From Fluviicola sp. (GTDB taxonomy: Bacteria > Bacteroidota > Bacteroidia > Flavobacteriales_D > Crocinitomicaceae): a stretch of DNA of 64,000 nucleotides. A program made the translations under genes and the position numbers. The stretch is taken from contig NZ_JBCNJT010000003.1 in the NCBI RefSeq assembly GCF_039596395.1, forward strand, positions 124,001 to 188,000. Direction: 5' to 3'. Of this stretch, positions 9,680 to 18,885 are shown piece by piece. The notes under the pieces were generated by a model. The model had not been told where the DNA came from. It worked only from the letters and a program-made list of their open reading frames with translations, and did no database searches. Position 1 is the first letter of the stretch; the number at the start of each line of letters is the position of its first letter.

Positions 9680-10264
9680 GTGAAAAAAATCATCTTTTAC
9701 AGCTTAAGTGCATCATTGACAATTCTATTACTGATCTCCTGCGAAAAACCGACCAGGGGAAAAGTTACGAATAAATGGAATGTCATTTTTGATACGGAAG
9801 AAATTGATGGCTTTACTTCTGTGGATAATTCCATCACTTCGAACCGGTTTATCATTGATAAAGACGGGACCTGGTCCTGGAATAAGTCGGGTTCTACTTC
9901 GGGTGTTGTTTTTGGAGGGTCTGTTTTCCTGACGAACAAAAAAGCCCTGACTCAGAGAGGAACCTGGAGTTTTATTCAAAAAACAAAAGGCGATGATTTC
10001 AAAAAGAACGAACGTATATTATTCAATATCTTATTCGAATCATCTGTTGCTTCACAAACCGGTGGTGGTAACAATCCTGCCTTTCCGGATACAACGATAA
10101 CGGATTCTCACACTTACCTCACGGGTGAAAAAGCAATGATTTATACCATTACCCATTCAACCCGGAAAGAACTGTGGATGGAATCAGAAAGTTTGCATGT
10201 GAATTCCTCAAACGGACAAGTGTCGTCCAAAAAGGTCAGGCTTCGCCTGGAAGCAAATAAGTAA
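9680..10264 (+). CDS. Lipoprotein, member 6 of the paralogous family (GTG start)
   Basis: 194 residues, beginning with a GTG codon; lipobox LLISC (Cys21). It keeps the family motifs NKWNVIF, DKDGTWSW, GTWSFIQKTKGDDFKKNER and IYTITHSTRKELWMESE, but the variable N-terminal block is about 20 residues shorter than in the others. It is separated from members 1-5 by the 7580 gene, which may have been inserted into the array. Function unknown. Confidence 0.78.
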   Translation: MKKIIFYSLSASLTILLLISCEKPTRGKVTNKWNVIFDTEEIDGFTSVDNSITSNRFIIDKDGTWSWNKSGSTSGVVFGGSVFLTNKKALTQRGTWSFIQKTKGDDFKKNERILFNILFESSVASQTGGGNNPAFPDTTITDSHTYLTGEKAMIYTITHSTRKELWMESESLHVNSSNGQVSSKKVRLRLEANK

Positions 10265-10268
10265 AAAA

Positions 10269-10320
10269 ATGAGGATGAAGAACCCAATCCTCATCCTCAT
10301 CCTCATTCTCATTCTCATTT
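10269..10320. terminator. Hexanucleotide repeat forming a convergent terminator
   Basis: Three TCCTCA and two TTCTCA units occupy 10288-10317. The upstream TGAGGATGA (10270-10278) can pair with TCATCCTCA in the repeat, and TTTTT follows. The structure lies between the converging genes ending at 10264 (+) and 10330 (-). The repeat number could vary by slippage. Confidence 0.6.
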
Positions 10321-10329
10321 TTCGCTTTC

Positions 10330-11793
10330 TTAATTCAGTCCTCCGCGTACGTATGAACTGAATTGGTCACTGAATGTTGTATGGTTGTTCATTTGTGACT
10401 TGCTGAGTTTTTTACTTTCCACCAAACCCCACAACACAAATTCCTTCAGGAAATGTTTTTCGGCAGCGGCAACTTTCGGCTGGTATTTTTGGATCAAAGC
10501 TTCCAAAGGAGCAATCGAGTCCAATTGTGCATGATACGTTTTATCATCGGCATCTTCAGAGAGCACGAATTCATCCTGCTCAAAGAACCAATCCACAATC
10601 GCCTGGTAAGGACCGCTTTCTCCCGGTTTTTCCAGTTTCTCAACTTTCGGGAAATAGCTTTCAAACAAGGTTTTCACCGCTCTTCCGATCAATTGTTCGG
10701 CAACATAGGTACTTCCTTCCTGCTCACCTTCGTAAACCAATTCCATTTTCCCGGTTAAGGCCGGAATAATTCCTTGGAAATCTGCCAGTCGAACGCTGGT
10801 TTTAGGGCTTTTGCTTTTTAATCCGCGCAATTCTGCAGCACTCACCAGGTTTTCAAAAGCTGAAATACTCATCCGTGCACTCACACCACTTTTCACGTCG
10901 ATGTATTCGCTGTTGCGAGCTTCGAAACCAATTTGTTCGATCAGGTCCATTGCCAATCCCGGTACGGTAATATTTTCTTTTTGATCGCCTTCCAGTTTCG
11001 CTTCCTGTTCGGTAATGGTACGCGCAACCTGGATTGTTTCCGGGTAATGGGTCAGGATTTGTGAACCGATACGGTCTTTCAACGGCGTTACAATACTTCC
11101 GCGATTGGTATAATCTTCCGGGTTTGCCGTGAACACAAATTGAATGTCCAGCGGGAAACGCAATTGGAAACCACGGATCTGGATATCGCCTTCCTGCAGA
11201 ATATTGAAAAGTGCCACCTGGATACGCGCCTGCAAATCCGGTAATTCGTTAATCACAAAAATACAGCGGTTGGCACGCGGTATCATCCCGAAATGGATCA
11301 CACGCTCATCAGCGTAAGACAATTTCATGTTTGCTGCCTTGATAGGGTCCACATCACCGATGAGGTCGGCAATGGTTACATCCGGAGTGGCCAGCTTTTC
11401 AGCAAAGCGCTCTTCCCGGTGAACCCATGCAATTGGTGTTTCGTCGCCTTTTTCAGCAATCAGGTCCTTCGCATAGCGTGAAAGCGGGGCAAACGGATCG
11501 TCATTGACTTCCGAACCCTGAACAATCGGCATCCATTCGTCCAACAGGTTCACCATCAGGCGCGCCAAACGCGTTTTGGCCTGCCCGCGCAATCCCAGTA
11601 AATTGATGTTGTGTTTGGCTAAAATGGCGCGTTCCAATTCCGGAATAACCGTGTTTTCATAGCCGTGAATTCCTTCAAAGGCTTGCTTTCCCGATTTGAG
11701 GGCTTCCATTAAATTCGATCGCAATTCTTCTTTAACGCTCTTTGTCTGGTATCCTGAGGCTTTTAATTCGCCCAATGTTTTGATTGATTTCAT
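10330..11793 (-). CDS. MoxR-type AAA+ ATPase (ChlI/ChlD-like)
   Basis: 487 residues. An AAA+ core spans about residues 40-330 with Walker A GLRGQAKT (67-74). The segment at the Walker B position reads CIFVINELPDL, with Asn-Glu in place of the usual Asp-Glu, then FTANPEDYTNRG (sensor 1 region) and LKDRIGSQI (arginine finger region). Known: MoxR-family ATPases work with von Willebrand A proteins as chaperones that remodel or load cofactors into target complexes. The VWA partner is encoded immediately upstream (11904-13013) on the same strand. The target is not evident. ATPase assignment is firm; the Walker B substitution may lower hydrolysis. Confidence 0.87.
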   Translation of the reverse strand: MKSIKTLGELKASGYQTKSVKEELRSNLMEALKSGKQAFEGIHGYENTVIPELERAILAKHNINLLGLRGQAKTRLARLMVNLLDEWMPIVQGSEVNDDPFAPLSRYAKDLIAEKGDETPIAWVHREERFAEKLATPDVTIADLIGDVDPIKAANMKLSYADERVIHFGMIPRANRCIFVINELPDLQARIQVALFNILQEGDIQIRGFQLRFPLDIQFVFTANPEDYTNRGSIVTPLKDRIGSQILTHYPETIQVARTITEQEAKLEGDQKENITVPGLAMDLIEQIGFEARNSEYIDVKSGVSARMSISAFENLVSAAELRGLKSKSPKTSVRLADFQGIIPALTGKMELVYEGEQEGSTYVAEQLIGRAVKTLFESYFPKVEKLEKPGESGPYQAIVDWFFEQDEFVLSEDADDKTYHAQLDSIAPLEALIQKYQPKVAAAEKHFLKEFVLWGLVESKKLSKSQMNNHTTFSDQFSSYVRGGLN

Positions 11794-11903
11794 ACGTTTT
11801 GTCTGTGTAATTTATTTTATTCAAATGTTCAAATTGAATGATTAAACTCTTTGAACCTTCGAAGTTCGTAGAGCGAAGAAAATTTGAACTTTTTGATCTT
11901 TCT

Positions 11904-13013
11904 TTATCCTCTTATCCGTTTAATTCTGTTTGTCTGGTAATCCTCAAAGATCATTTGTCCCAGTCCCTGGATTCCGGTGTAGAACGCTTTTCCCTGGTTT
12001 GCAGCGGTGAAATTTTGAATGAATTGCTGTAAATACGGGTCTTGCGCGATCATGAAAGTCGTGATCGGGATATGAAGTTTGCGTGCTTGCTGTGCCGTTG
12101 TGTAACACTTGTCAACAATGTACTTATCCAAACCTACGGAATTCATGTAATACGAACCGTCCGGTTCAATGACGCAGCTTGGTTTTCCGTCCGTGATCAT
12201 GAAGATCTGTTTGTTGGTATTCCGTTTCCGGCGCAGTAAATCCATCGCCAGTTCGAGCCCTGCAACCGTGTTGGTGTGATACGGGCCAACTTCGAGGTAC
12301 GGAAGATCTTTTGCTTCAATGGCCCAGGCATCGTCGCCGAAAACCAGGATGTCCAGTGTATCTTTCGGGTAACGGGTTTTGATCAGTTCGGCCAAAGCCA
12401 TTGCTACCTTTTTCGCCGGAGTAATGCGGTCTTCACCATACAGGATCATACTGTGGCTGATGTCGATCATCAAAACAGTACTCATCTGGGCTTTGTAGAA
12501 ACTTTCTTCGACCACCAGATCGCGCTCGTGCAACTGGAATTCACCCATTCCATTGTTGATCTGTGCATTCCGAAGACTTTCGGTCATAGAGATTTTTTCC
12601 AACCCGTCGCCGAAGTTAAACTGCCGGTAATCGCCGGTTTGCTCGTCACCGGTTCCGCTATGCTTTGTGCGGTGGTTCCCGACTCCGCTTTTTTTCAGAT
12701 TCCCGAAAATCTGTTCCAGTGCATGCTGACGGATCGCCCGTTCCATTTTTGCAGTAATTTCTGCTCCTCCGCTTCCGTTTTCACCGCTTTTATCCCGGAT
12801 GTAATTCTTTTTCCGTAAATCTTCCACGAAATCATCGATGGTGTAATCCGGTGTAGTTAGTTCGTACTCCTTGTCCAGGACGCGAAGCCAGTCAATGGCT
12901 TCGTCAAAATCTCCGGAAGTGTGTGTAATGAGCTCCTTGAAAATCTCGAAGAGCCTGTCGAACGGAGAAAGCTCGGGAGCGGAATAGGGCGTAAATACAA
13001 ATCCTTTGCGCAT
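11904..13013 (-). CDS. von Willebrand factor A domain protein, partner of the AAA+ ATPase
   Basis: 369 residues. The VWA domain occupies roughly 175-360 and has a complete MIDAS start, DISHS at residues 184-188, with the supporting TVAGLELA and MITDGKPS segments. The N-terminal 170 residues are acidic/polar with a Gly-rich linker (GENGSGGAE) and no membrane segment, so the protein is cytoplasmic. Upstream of and co-directional with the ATPase at 10330-11793 (110-bp gap), the standard pairing in which the VWA protein binds substrate through a metal ion. Confidence 0.87.
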   Translation of the reverse strand: MRKGFVFTPYSAPELSPFDRLFEIFKELITHTSGDFDEAIDWLRVLDKEYELTTPDYTIDDFVEDLRKKNYIRDKSGENGSGGAEITAKMERAIRQHALEQIFGNLKKSGVGNHRTKHSGTGDEQTGDYRQFNFGDGLEKISMTESLRNAQINNGMGEFQLHERDLVVEESFYKAQMSTVLMIDISHSMILYGEDRITPAKKVAMALAELIKTRYPKDTLDILVFGDDAWAIEAKDLPYLEVGPYHTNTVAGLELAMDLLRRKRNTNKQIFMITDGKPSCVIEPDGSYYMNSVGLDKYIVDKCYTTAQQARKLHIPITTFMIAQDPYLQQFIQNFTAANQGKAFYTGIQGLGQMIFEDYQTNRIKRIRG

Positions 13014-13191
13014 ATTGTTGTTTGTTTTTAGTTGTGATTGACCGTGAGTCGGATGAAATATTCGGTCAATGAAATGAATCAGATAAAGCTTGTACTTTCG
13101 AACGAATAAAGGTACGTCATTAAATCGATTTTCGAAACGAACGTAAACCTTAAAATTCGTTAAAATCTGTTGATAACGAGTGGCGATGCGC

Positions 13192-13235
13192 TAAAAAAAC
13201 AAATCCCGGTAAACTTATCTGTTTTACCGGGATTT
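13192..13235 (-). terminator. Rho-independent terminator of the T9SS gene at 13283
   Basis: 13-bp perfect stem (AAATCCCGGTAAA / TTTACCGGGATTT). The T-run is on the minus strand (the A-run at 13193-13199 on the plus strand), so it terminates leftward transcription from 13283-15145. Confidence 0.85.
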
Positions 13236-13282
13236 GCTGGGTGTTGACAGTTATGAAGCCTGCCAACTGAACGTATATCTTA

Positions 13283-15145
13283 TCAGTTCTTCACGATTTT
13301 CACCAGGTTCATCTGACCTGCACGGTAAATGCGTAAGAAGAAAGTGTTCGATTCATAACCTGAAAGCTCCAATTCCGTTTGAAGTGTATTCGGTTCGGCA
13401 GTTTCCAAAACCTTGCCAAGCAAGTCGATCAGTTCCAGGCGTTCGATTACTGCTCCTGAAGAAGCTACGGTCAATTTACCGTTTGTCGGAACCGGGTAAA
13501 CGCTTAATTCTGCTGCTGCTGTTTCCTCCAGTCCTGTAAAATCTACTGAAACACAGTTTGAAGTATCGCGGCAACCGTAAACATTGTCCACAACGATAAT
13601 CGCATAGCTACCGTTTAGATCAGGGTTGAATACAACATCTGTCTCACCCGGGATTACTGACATATCCGAACAGTTTACCCACTGAGCGGTCATATCGATC
13701 AATGTTCCGGCAGTCAATGTTCCTCCGGAAGCAAAAACCGAAGCCATTACATTGTGAAGGGTAATTCGCATATCATCTGTTCCGGTACAACCGTTTGCAT
13801 CTGTTCCCGTTACGGTATAAATTCCGTTAATCGGAATGAAAGGCATACCGTTCGTTGCTCCGTTTGTCCAGGTATAAGTTTGAGCTCCTGTTCCCGTCAA
13901 AGTGTGTTCGATTCCCTGGCAAAGATCCAGGTCAGGCCCTGCAGAAACAACCGGATTCGGATTGAATGTTACTGTGATTGCATCGCTTTTAACACATCCG
14001 TTGGTGTCTGTTCCGGTTACGGTGTAAGTCGTGGTGCTAGTCAGTTCGAACGGCATATTATTGATCACACCGTTATTCCAGGTATAAGTATCTGCGCCCT
14101 GTCCGGATAACGTGATATTCGTTCCTTCACATACACCGAAATCTGCTCCTGCATTCACATTCGGAAGCTGGTGTACCGTCATTATTAGCGTATCTGTATC
14201 CGTACACCCGATTGAATCGGTACCGGTTACGACATATGTGTTGGTTGTCATAGCTTCGAAAAAGACGTTGTTTGTTACACCATTTGTCCAGGTATAGCTT
14301 GCAGCTCCCTGACCATAAAGTGCCACACTGTCTTCAGCACATGCAGTCATAGGCCCGTGCGCTGTTACCACAGGAATGGAAACAACAATTTCCAGTGTGT
14401 CGAATGATTGAGCACATCCCGGAACGTTTGCCGATGCGGTATAAGTTGTTGTTGTAGTTGGCGTTACTGCAAGAGATGGAGTTGTTTCACCGGTTCCCCA
14501 GGTAAGGATAGATCCCGGTTGATTCGCCAGTGCATAGTGAATATTTCCGTTCCAAACACGCGGCTGGTAAACAGCGCCTGTATTCGCTGTAAACGGATAT
14601 TCCATACCACCACCTTCGAGGAAAGTAATGTTTGCATCGGCGCTGTAAACGTTTCCTACAGCTGTACCGTTTGAATAGTTTAAGCTTACTGCAGATGTGT
14701 TCGATGTAATGTAGAATGCATACGTTTGTCCTGCCGGGATCGTGACATTTACGTCTACCGGTACGGCTGAGAACCCGCCTGTGTAAGGGACTGGTGCTGA
14801 GCCGATGAATGTCCAGGCAGAAGGAGTATTTGCAAATCCGTTCCAGGTACCTACTTTGTAATAGATTTCGATGGTTGTATTTCCCATCGGAGAAGCATCA
14901 AATGACAGAATTGTTACCGGGTTGGTAGCAACGATGTCGAACATGTTACCACGGTGATTGTTTCCTGCTGTATTGGAAGCCATGATCTGCACATCCGGTC
15001 CGTTCGCAAAAGCATTCAGTGTAATGTTGTCTCCGGAACATACCAATGAATCTGTGGCCATAATGATGGTCGAACAGGGCTGGGCATAAGCTTTAAATCC
15101 CAAAAGTGTAAACGCAAGAAAAATTAAGTGTAGACTTTTTATCAT
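13283..15145 (-). CDS. Secreted T9SS type A sorting-domain protein with Ig-like repeats
   Basis: 620 residues. Signal peptide MIKSLHLIFLAFTLLGFKAYAQ. Residues about 25-225 are a beta-rich N-terminal domain (GMEYPFTANTGAVYQPRVWNG). Three or four Ig/PKD-like units follow at about 240-470, each with TYTWTNG/NNGV and TYTVTGTDxNGC, ending in a VFASGGTL unit. The last 75 residues (LSVYPVPTNGKLTVASS ... FFLRIYRAG) are a type A T9SS sorting domain. Likely an extracellular or surface adhesin or structural protein; no catalytic motif seen. Confidence 0.87.
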   Translation of the reverse strand: MIKSLHLIFLAFTLLGFKAYAQPCSTIIMATDSLVCSGDNITLNAFANGPDVQIMASNTAGNNHRGNMFDIVATNPVTILSFDASPMGNTTIEIYYKVGTWNGFANTPSAWTFIGSAPVPYTGGFSAVPVDVNVTIPAGQTYAFYITSNTSAVSLNYSNGTAVGNVYSADANITFLEGGGMEYPFTANTGAVYQPRVWNGNIHYALANQPGSILTWGTGETTPSLAVTPTTTTTYTASANVPGCAQSFDTLEIVVSIPVVTAHGPMTACAEDSVALYGQGAASYTWTNGVTNNVFFEAMTTNTYVVTGTDSIGCTDTDTLIMTVHQLPNVNAGADFGVCEGTNITLSGQGADTYTWNNGVINNMPFELTSTTTYTVTGTDTNGCVKSDAITVTFNPNPVVSAGPDLDLCQGIEHTLTGTGAQTYTWTNGATNGMPFIPINGIYTVTGTDANGCTGTDDMRITLHNVMASVFASGGTLTAGTLIDMTAQWVNCSDMSVIPGETDVVFNPDLNGSYAIIVVDNVYGCRDTSNCVSVDFTGLEETAAAELSVYPVPTNGKLTVASSGAVIERLELIDLLGKVLETAEPNTLQTELELSGYESNTFFLRIYRAGQMNLVKIVKN

Positions 15146-15467
15146 AAATAGTGATTTAAAAATTCGCTGCGAATCTAGGGCTTTTAATTTGGTTTTCCTT
15201 CCTCTTAAAAGAAAAAAATGAAAATCGGGGGTTTCCCCTTGTTTGATAACTAATTGATTTTCAGTACTTAATTTTTAGTTCAAAGCATTAGCTTGGTACT
15301 CGCTTTCGCCTTGAGAATCATCCTTATAGAAAGATGATAGTTTTCTGGTCATTAAAAAATCCGGGTACTTGAAGTGTTGGGGATTGAATCCAAGTAGTTG
15401 TAATGAAAATGCAGCATGGTAAAATTGAATGAATTTTCTTTAAGGTCAATTTTACATTTTCAATTGC
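15146..15467. other. Intergenic region upstream of the T9SS gene
   Basis: 322 bp, A/T-rich, with no ORF of convincing composition. It must hold the promoter of the leftward gene starting at 15145, but I do not find a clean leftward TAnnTTTG. A C/G-rich patch near 15227-15238 is not part of an obvious hairpin. Confidence 0.4.
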
Positions 15468-16334
15468 TTAATACTCTCCGCGCAATTTCTGCCCGTCATG
15501 ATAATCGATGAATTTCGCTAACCTGCTGTAACCGGAAATTTCTTTGGTTTCATGATCCCAATCTACGGTTTCATACGAATTGCCTATCGGTTCTTTTTTG
15601 TAAAAGTTCTGGCAATTTCCTGCACCGTCTTCCCAGAAAGGCAATAAGTCGAAAAAGCTGTAATCTGCTTCCCATTCCTCCACGTGTTCTTCCAGGAAAG
15701 TCAGGGATGTTTCCAGTTTTTCCGCTGCACAGATACAATGCGATCGGTCATCTCTCAAAGCGCTTTTTAAATCTCCGAAGTTTGCATGGACGGAATACAA
15801 TGCTTTCAGGTCGGCAGGCATTTTCCACCCTGCTTTTACAAGGTCTCCGGGTAATTTTGCGTCCGGGTTCGGTTCTCTTCCTCCCAGGAATTCGTAAAAA
15901 ATATTGTCTGCGTAATCCTTTACCTGGTAAGCATAAGCCAGATACCATTTTCCTTCCTCAAAAATAGCAAAGAGCTCCAGGGTGTATTTCACCAGTGAAT
16001 CTACGAAGCTGATGGGGAAATTCTCCCAAACCTTGCTAATGGCTTCGTCTTGTGGTAACAAATGCAAATCATGCCACGGACAACTTTCCGGAACTTCCGA
16101 ATAATGCATGATCTCCAGACTGCGGTTGTTTATCCCGTCGACATACACTTGTGTTTCTGTGTCCAGGAACACCATCAAACCTTCGCGACCGTGTGTTTTC
16201 ACCAATTCTACCTGGTAATCGTAGTATGCTTTCAGTTGTTCCATGAAATCCAGTTTCGTATCCTGGAAAAAAGATTTTAGTTTTTGGTGGATCTCTTTTT
16301 GCTGGTCGGCAGTAAGTGTAATATTTGGGAGCAT
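15468..16334 (-). CDS. SMI1/KNR4 (SUKH)-like protein
   Basis: 288 residues, soluble, no signal peptide. The C-terminal 120 residues have the SUKH-type pattern: LPADLKALYSVHANFGDL, then LLPFWEDGAGNCQNFY and VDWDHETKEIS..LAKFI. The N-terminal 150 residues are acidic and unassigned. SUKH proteins are often immunity proteins of polymorphic toxin systems or protein-interaction modules, but no toxin gene lies next to it here, so no role is claimed. Assignment rests on motif resemblance only. Confidence 0.5.
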   Translation of the reverse strand: MLPNITLTADQQKEIHQKLKSFFQDTKLDFMEQLKAYYDYQVELVKTHGREGLMVFLDTETQVYVDGINNRSLEIMHYSEVPESCPWHDLHLLPQDEAISKVWENFPISFVDSLVKYTLELFAIFEEGKWYLAYAYQVKDYADNIFYEFLGGREPNPDAKLPGDLVKAGWKMPADLKALYSVHANFGDLKSALRDDRSHCICAAEKLETSLTFLEEHVEEWEADYSFFDLLPFWEDGAGNCQNFYKKEPIGNSYETVDWDHETKEISGYSRLAKFIDYHDGQKLRGEY

Positions 16335-16413
16335 GCTTTATAAATTCTTTTTAGTATTTACAGAATGGAGATGGAATAATGGACGTCTTGGTTGCATGGC
16401 TGCGAAACTTATT

Positions 16414-16719
16414 TTACTCCGTTGCCATTTTTTGCTCCTTGTCTGGAACGGTTGGTTTGCGCGGAGGAATTTTTGTGTTTGCAATCCGGATAATGGAAGA
16501 ACCTATGTCTCCGTAATTTACTGGAAGGCCGCCAATAATTACCGTGATGTCTTCTTCCTTTACAATGGTACCGGTCAATTGAGCAGATTTGCGAACCTTC
16601 ACTCCATCAATGTAATAAATAGTTTCACCTCTGACAATCAAAGAATCCGCAACAGGAGTTTGAGCAAGGGCTGGTACTGCCGGGAATAAAAACAGAAAAG
16701 TGTAGAAAAGTGATTTCAT
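16414..16719 (-). CDS. Small secreted protein of unknown function
   Basis: 101 residues with a signal peptide (MKSLFYTFLFLFPAVPALAQ) and no recognised domain. The mature part has two short beta-like segments (ETIYYIDGVKV and DITVIIGGLPVNYG) and a Lys/Pro-rich tail. Base composition and start context fit a real gene. Confidence 0.6.
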   Translation of the reverse strand: MKSLFYTFLFLFPAVPALAQTPVADSLIVRGETIYYIDGVKVRKSAQLTGTIVKEEDITVIIGGLPVNYGDIGSSIIRIANTKIPPRKPTVPDKEQKMATE

Positions 16720-16773
16720 ACGTACAATTTCTCTTACAGATGAACAAGGGCGAAAAATTCCATAAAATCGTGT

Positions 16774-17307
16774 TCAATCAAATGGTTCCAGGAAATAATG
16801 TCCCGGGTTTCCAAGCATTGCTTCGGCTTCCATAATGAGGTCTCTTGGTTCCATATTTTTACTGCGATCTTTAAAGGAATTAGCGTTCCCTTCGGAAAGA
16901 ACTAATAATGCGCGTACCAGTTGATCTTTCCCTACACCCCAATCGTGGGTGTAAATGTCTTCAATCAACAAGAATAGTTCATCCCTGTCGGTTTCAGCAG
17001 GAAATAGTTCCAACACTTTTTCCCTTATATCCGGCGGAAATTCGTCATCCGCTTCATCGTCACGAATAAATGGAGTTGCATCCGTAATAGTGTCGCGCGG
17101 ATCTACAATGTTTGTACTATGTTTTTTGAATTCATCCACCTTTCCCTTTGAAAGCATAAGCAATGCCCGAACCAGCTGGTCTTTCCCAACTCCCCAATCG
17201 TGGGTATAAATCTCTTCAATCAACCGGATAATTTCATTCCTGTCAGGCTCAGCCGGAAATAATTCCGCGACTTTACTTAGGATATCTTTCGGAAGTTCGT
17301 TTTTCAT
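16774..17307 (-). CDS. Tandemly duplicated two-module cytoplasmic protein
   Basis: 177 residues formed by an internal duplication: residues about 5-80 (LPKDILSKVAELFPAEPDR, EIYTHDWGVGKDQLVRALLMLS) and about 90-165 (FPPDIREKVLELFPAETDR, DIYTHDWGVGKDQLVRALLVLS). The module looks all-helical and acidic. No function recognised. The two copies share even long stretches exactly (YTHDWGVGKDQLVRALL), suggesting recent duplication or selection on both. Confidence 0.65.
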   Translation of the reverse strand: MKNELPKDILSKVAELFPAEPDRNEIIRLIEEIYTHDWGVGKDQLVRALLMLSKGKVDEFKKHSTNIVDPRDTITDATPFIRDDEADDEFPPDIREKVLELFPAETDRDELFLLIEDIYTHDWGVGKDQLVRALLVLSEGNANSFKDRSKNMEPRDLIMEAEAMLGNPGHYFLEPFD

Positions 17308-17343
17308 GTGAAGTAATTGTTTTTTTGGATGAATTAAATGTTT

Positions 17344-18411
17344 TTAGGTCAATTTCCCTGTTTCCTCAATCAAAGCTTCCATCAATTCGGAGGCCTTCCG
17401 GTATTTCAAAACAGGGGCGATCTGACCACTCCAGAATAAGACCAAATCGTGTTTGTTCTGTGCCAAAGCAGCTTTTCGCAGGGAAGACATCAAAGTAGTT
17501 TGAAGCGGGAAGGGAAGGAGTTCGTGTTCTTTCCCGTGGACTTCTTTTGCGAGTTGCGTAGTAATTCCTCTACCCAGGCGTCCGGTATAAGCACGTGTCA
17601 ATATGGTTTTTTTCGCAGCATCCGAAAACAGGGCTTCCCGGTGTTCCGGCAAAGCACCGGATTCTTCCGTTGCCAAAAAAGCTGTACCGATTTGCACAGC
17701 ATCTGCTCCTAAAGCAAAAGCTGCGGCAATTCCCTTTCCGTTTGCAATTCCTCCGGCTGTAATAAGAGGCACTTTCACCTTTTCGCGGACCAATTGCGTC
17801 AGAACAAAACTCCCGGTAATCGATAATTCGGCCGGTTCCAAAAAGGAAGGGCGATGTCCGCCTGCTTCGAAGCCGGATGCAACGATCGCGTCCACACCTG
17901 CAGCTTCCAAAGCAATGGCCTCATCCAACGTAGTTGCATTGCCGACGAGCAGGATTCCGCGTTTGCGGGCTTCTTCCAGCATGTCTGCAGAAGGAATTCC
18001 GAAAACGAAACTGAATACCTTAGGTTTGATGTCCAGAATCACCTGGAACTGGTTTTCAAACCGCGTTTTGAAATCCGGTTTGGCAGGAAGGTCTACTCCT
18101 AACTTATCGAAATAAGGTTTGAAGAAGGTTTTCGTGCGTTCATATTGTTTGTCGCTGACTGTTCCGTTGGGTGCATCCGTATCGGAAACCCACAAGTTGA
18201 GATTATACGGTTTACCGGTCAGCGATTTGATTTGCCGGTCGACCTCGTAAATTTCCTGCGGTGAAATGCTGTAAGCTCCATATCCGCCCAAACCACCCCG
18301 GTTTGAAACAGTTGCTACAAGTTCGGGAGTTGATAATCCGCCGCCAAAAGGCCCTTGTAAAATGGGATAATCGATTTCCAGGAGTTCCGTTGCTTTTGTC
18401 TTGTTCCACAT
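17344..18411 (-). CDS. Nitronate monooxygenase family FMN-dependent oxidoreductase
   Basis: 355 residues with a TIM-barrel pattern of the nitronate monooxygenase / 2-nitropropane dioxygenase family: ILQGPFGGGLSTPELVATVSN at the start, VFSFVFGIPS near 135, VDAIVASGFEAGGHR (FMN phosphate region) near 175, and PLITAGGIANGKGIAAAFALGADAVQIGTAFL near 215-245. Known reaction: FMN-dependent oxidation of nitronates by O2; some members act on other substrates. Cytoplasmic. It precedes, on the same strand, a small cluster with the pseudogene and tautomerase, so co-transcription is possible. Confidence 0.87.
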   Translation of the reverse strand: MWNKTKATELLEIDYPILQGPFGGGLSTPELVATVSNRGGLGGYGAYSISPQEIYEVDRQIKSLTGKPYNLNLWVSDTDAPNGTVSDKQYERTKTFFKPYFDKLGVDLPAKPDFKTRFENQFQVILDIKPKVFSFVFGIPSADMLEEARKRGILLVGNATTLDEAIALEAAGVDAIVASGFEAGGHRPSFLEPAELSITGSFVLTQLVREKVKVPLITAGGIANGKGIAAAFALGADAVQIGTAFLATEESGALPEHREALFSDAAKKTILTRAYTGRLGRGITTQLAKEVHGKEHELLPFPLQTTLMSSLRKAALAQNKHDLVLFWSGQIAPVLKYRKASELMEALIEETGKLT

Positions 18412-18430
18412 AATGATTGAATTTAAGGAA

Positions 18431-18885
18431 TTAATCGATAACGTTTGTCAGTGTTTTATTCACAATCAGCCAATTACCGTCCGTTTCGTGAAGCGTAATG
18501 AAATTGTAGTAATTGAATGTATACATCCGGACATGCAGTTTTGCCGTTGCGATGGAATTGATCACATCAATAGCAAGAATTTCGCCTTCCGAATGGCAGC
18601 CCCGATTCTTCCGGACTTACCCGGTTTGCGACGCCACTTAGATATTCATTCCGGGTTTTAGCGTAGGGAGTTCCGTTGATGTCTCCGAAAAGCAATGCAT
18701 AATGCATCCGGATGAAACGTTTGTCCCAAAAGTGTGGTGTCTCCGGTTCTGATTCCTTCTAAATAGTCCTGAAGGACGGCTTTAATGGCTTCCTCTTTGG
18801 TTGTTTTTGTTTCCATGACATTCCGTTTTTGTGCGTGGATACCGTGAACAATACACAGTATCCATGCGATGGTGAATAATTTCAT
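18431..18885 (-). pseudogene. NTF2-like (SnoaL/lumazine-binding type) secreted protein, two frameshifts
   Basis: Reading leftward from 18885, the signal peptide MKLFTIAWILCIVHGIHAQ and AIKAVLQDYLEGIRTGDTTLLGQTFHPD are in one frame. LLFGDINGTPYAKTRNEYLSGVANRVSPEE continues in a second frame, and SEGEILAIDVINSIATAKL ... NWLIVNKTLTNVID in a third, to a TAA at 18431-18433. All three parts are typical of nuclear-transport-factor-2-like proteins. The second shift falls at a GGGG run near 18599-18602; the first lies between 18687 and 18707. Either the gene is dead or two base errors are present in the assembly. Its start overlaps the tautomerase stop by 4 bp. Confidence 0.75.

Noticed and set aside
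12276-12818. Open frame on the plus strand opposite the VWA gene
   Set aside because: Composition typical of an antisense frame; the VWA protein on the other strand has complete motifs.
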